Origin: CAVVSD01 sp963757125
Lineage (GTDB): Bacteria > Actinomycetota > Thermoleophilia > Solirubrobacterales > Solirubrobacteraceae
Length of the DNA: 64,000 nt
Assembly: GCA_963757125.1 (NCBI GenBank)
Contig: CAVWQP010000003.1
Span: 1 to 64,000 of the forward strand
Direction of reading: 5' to 3'
The notes beneath the pieces were generated by a model that ran no database searches, was not told the origin of the DNA, and worked only from the letters and a program-made list of their open reading frames with translations. Positions within the stretch are counted from its first letter, which is position 1. Every line of letters begins with the position of its first letter. Of this stretch, positions 63,005-64,000 are shown piece by piece. The position numbers and the translations under genes were made by a program.

Positions 63005-64000
63005 CTACTGGGGGACCTGCTCGCCGAACGCCCCGGCCTCGCGCAGCGCCGCGGTCTGCTCGTCGCTGTAGCCGAGGAGCTCGCGCAGGAGGTCGTCGGT
63101 GTGCTCGCCCATCAGCGGCGCGCGCGACGGCTCGGGGAGCTCGCCGGACAGGCGCAGCGGCGACGCGGCCTGGCGGACGGTGCCGAGGTTCGGGTGCTCG
63201 TAGGCGACGACGCCGTCGCGCGCGAGCGTCTGCGGATCCTCGAGCGCCTCGGCGACGTCGTTGACGCGGCCCACGGGGACCCCGGCGTCGACGAGCAACG
63301 TGAGCCAGTGGCTGGTCGGCTGGGAGGCGAACACGGCGTCGAGGTCGGCGAGGAGCGCGTCGCGGTGCTCGTCGCGCGCGGCGAAGCTCGCGTAGCGGGG
63401 GTCCTCGAGCAGGTCGGGCCGGTCGATCGCCGTGCACAGATCGCGCCAGAAGCGCTCCTTGCCCGCGGCGATCGTGATGTGGCCGTCGGCGGTGGCGAAC
63501 GCCTGGAAGGGCACGATCGACGGGTGTGCGCTGTTCGCGCGCCGCGGGGTGACGAACCCGTGCGTCGCGGCCCAGGTGCCGACGTACATGAGCTCGCTCA
63601 GGGCGGTCTCGAACAGCGAGACGTCCGCATCGCAGCCCTCGCCGTCGCGGCCCGCGCGATGGATGCCGGCGAGCATCGCGATCGCCGCGACGTACCCGCC
63701 TGACAGGTCCACGAGCGACAGGCCGCTCTTCGTGGGCGGGCCCGCGGGGTCGCCCGTGAGGCTCATCCAGCCCGCCATGGCCTGGATGATGTAGTCGTAG
63801 CCGGCCTCCTTGACGCGCGGGCCGGTCATCCCGAAGCCGCTGAGCGAGACGCAGACGATGCGCGGGTTGACCCCGCGCAGCGCGTCGTAGGTCAGCCCGA
63901 GCTTGGCCGGGCCGTCCCCGCGGAGGTTCGAGAACACGGCGTCGCTCGTGCGCACGAGATCGTGGAAGACGGCGCGGCCCTCCGCGCTGCGCAGGTCGAG
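63005..64000 (-). CDS. Class III (CaiB/BaiF) CoA-transferase, 5' end beyond the window
   Basis: At least 331 residues are open to the window edge, entering with LDLRSAEGRAVFHDLVRTSD. The family landmarks are GYDYIIQAMAGWMSLTGDP (about 60-80 from the edge), SLVDLSGGYVAA with the probable catalytic Asp, GCDADVSLFETAL and the C-terminal APLMGEHTDDLLRELLGYS. These enzymes move CoA between organic acids through an aspartyl-CoA thioester. The missing part is the N-terminal 60-80 residues with the CoA-binding start. It converges with DUF899. The substrate is unknown. Confidence 0.9.
   Translation of the reverse strand, partial: LDLRSAEGRAVFHDLVRTSDAVFSNLRGDGPAKLGLTYDALRGVNPRIVCVSLSGFGMTGPRVKEAGYDYIIQAMAGWMSLTGDPAGPPTKSGLSLVDLSGGYVAAIAMLAGIHRAGRDGEGCDADVSLFETALSELMYVGTWAATHGFVTPRRANSAHPSIVPFQAFATADGHITIAAGKERFWRDLCTAIDRPDLLEDPRYASFAARDEHRDALLADLDAVFASQPTSHWLTLLVDAGVPVGRVNDVAEALEDPQTLARDGVVAYEHPNLGTVRQAASPLRLSGELPEPSRAPLMGEHTDDLLRELLGYSDEQTAALREAGAFGEQVPQ

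Noticed and set aside
1..64000. Mobile element, prophage or tRNA-linked integration site
   Set aside because: No integrase, transposase, terminal repeats, phage structural gene or tRNA was found.

Overview
The window reads as chromosome of a very GC-rich (roughly 70-74 %), GTG/ATG-starting, operon-dense Gram-positive bacterium. The long GAF-sensor kinases, DUF899/DUF1330/DUF429 proteins and MetE-like/FAH catabolic sets resemble Solirubrobacterales/Thermoleophilia (Actinomycetota). That placement is an inference from protein style, not from a marker gene. No rRNA, tRNA, CRISPR array, insertion sequence or prophage was recognised.

Layout. 1-9 kb: AraC-type regulator (partial), flavin monooxygenase, MFS exporter, a MetE-like zinc protein, then a run of four unrelated alpha/beta hydrolases. 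One hydrolase has the complete fluoroacetate-dehalogenase residue set and another has lost its catalytic histidine. 9-15 kb: a five-GAF histidine kinase facing two overlapping response-regulator genes, a broken methyltransferase, and damaged toxin-antitoxin remnants (PIN/VapB, AbiEi-like). 15-35.9 kb: a large catabolic island. It holds two MetE-like proteins, three FAH-family proteins, two cyclases, two amidohydrolases, an extradiol-type dioxygenase, three monooxygenases, a BKACE enzyme, a complete sugar-type ABC importer and three GntR regulators, arranged in divergent operons around palindromic promoter regions. 36-39.4 kb: a PLD/DEAD-helicase/DUF3427 gene broken by about two dozen single-base indels. 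39.5-48 kb: secreted glutamic peptidase, secreted esterase, a two-component system with an ABC-2 exporter, universal stress protein, and a PAS-GAF kinase. 48-51.8 kb: FMN oxidase, SDR and small proteins. 51.8-60.4 kb: a tight recC-recB-recD operon. 60.4-64 kb: DedA, cold-shock protein, small basic proteins, DUF899 and a partial CoA-transferase.

How the parts work together. The 15-36 kb island looks like one regulon for importing a small (probably aromatic or cyclic) compound through the ABC transporter. Hydroxylation would follow (group D flavin monooxygenase, FAD monooxygenase, ABM monooxygenase), then extradiol cleavage, then hydrolysis of products by FAH, cyclase, amidohydrolase and BKACE enzymes. 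The MetE-like proteins may act as zinc thiol or methyl transferases. The substrate cannot be read from sequence.

Caution. About 15 genes outside the helicase carry one or more frameshifts, mostly an extra C or G, while neighbours such as recB and recD are perfectly open. Some of these are probably assembly indels. Broken genes are typed as pseudogenes because the sequence as given does not encode the full product.
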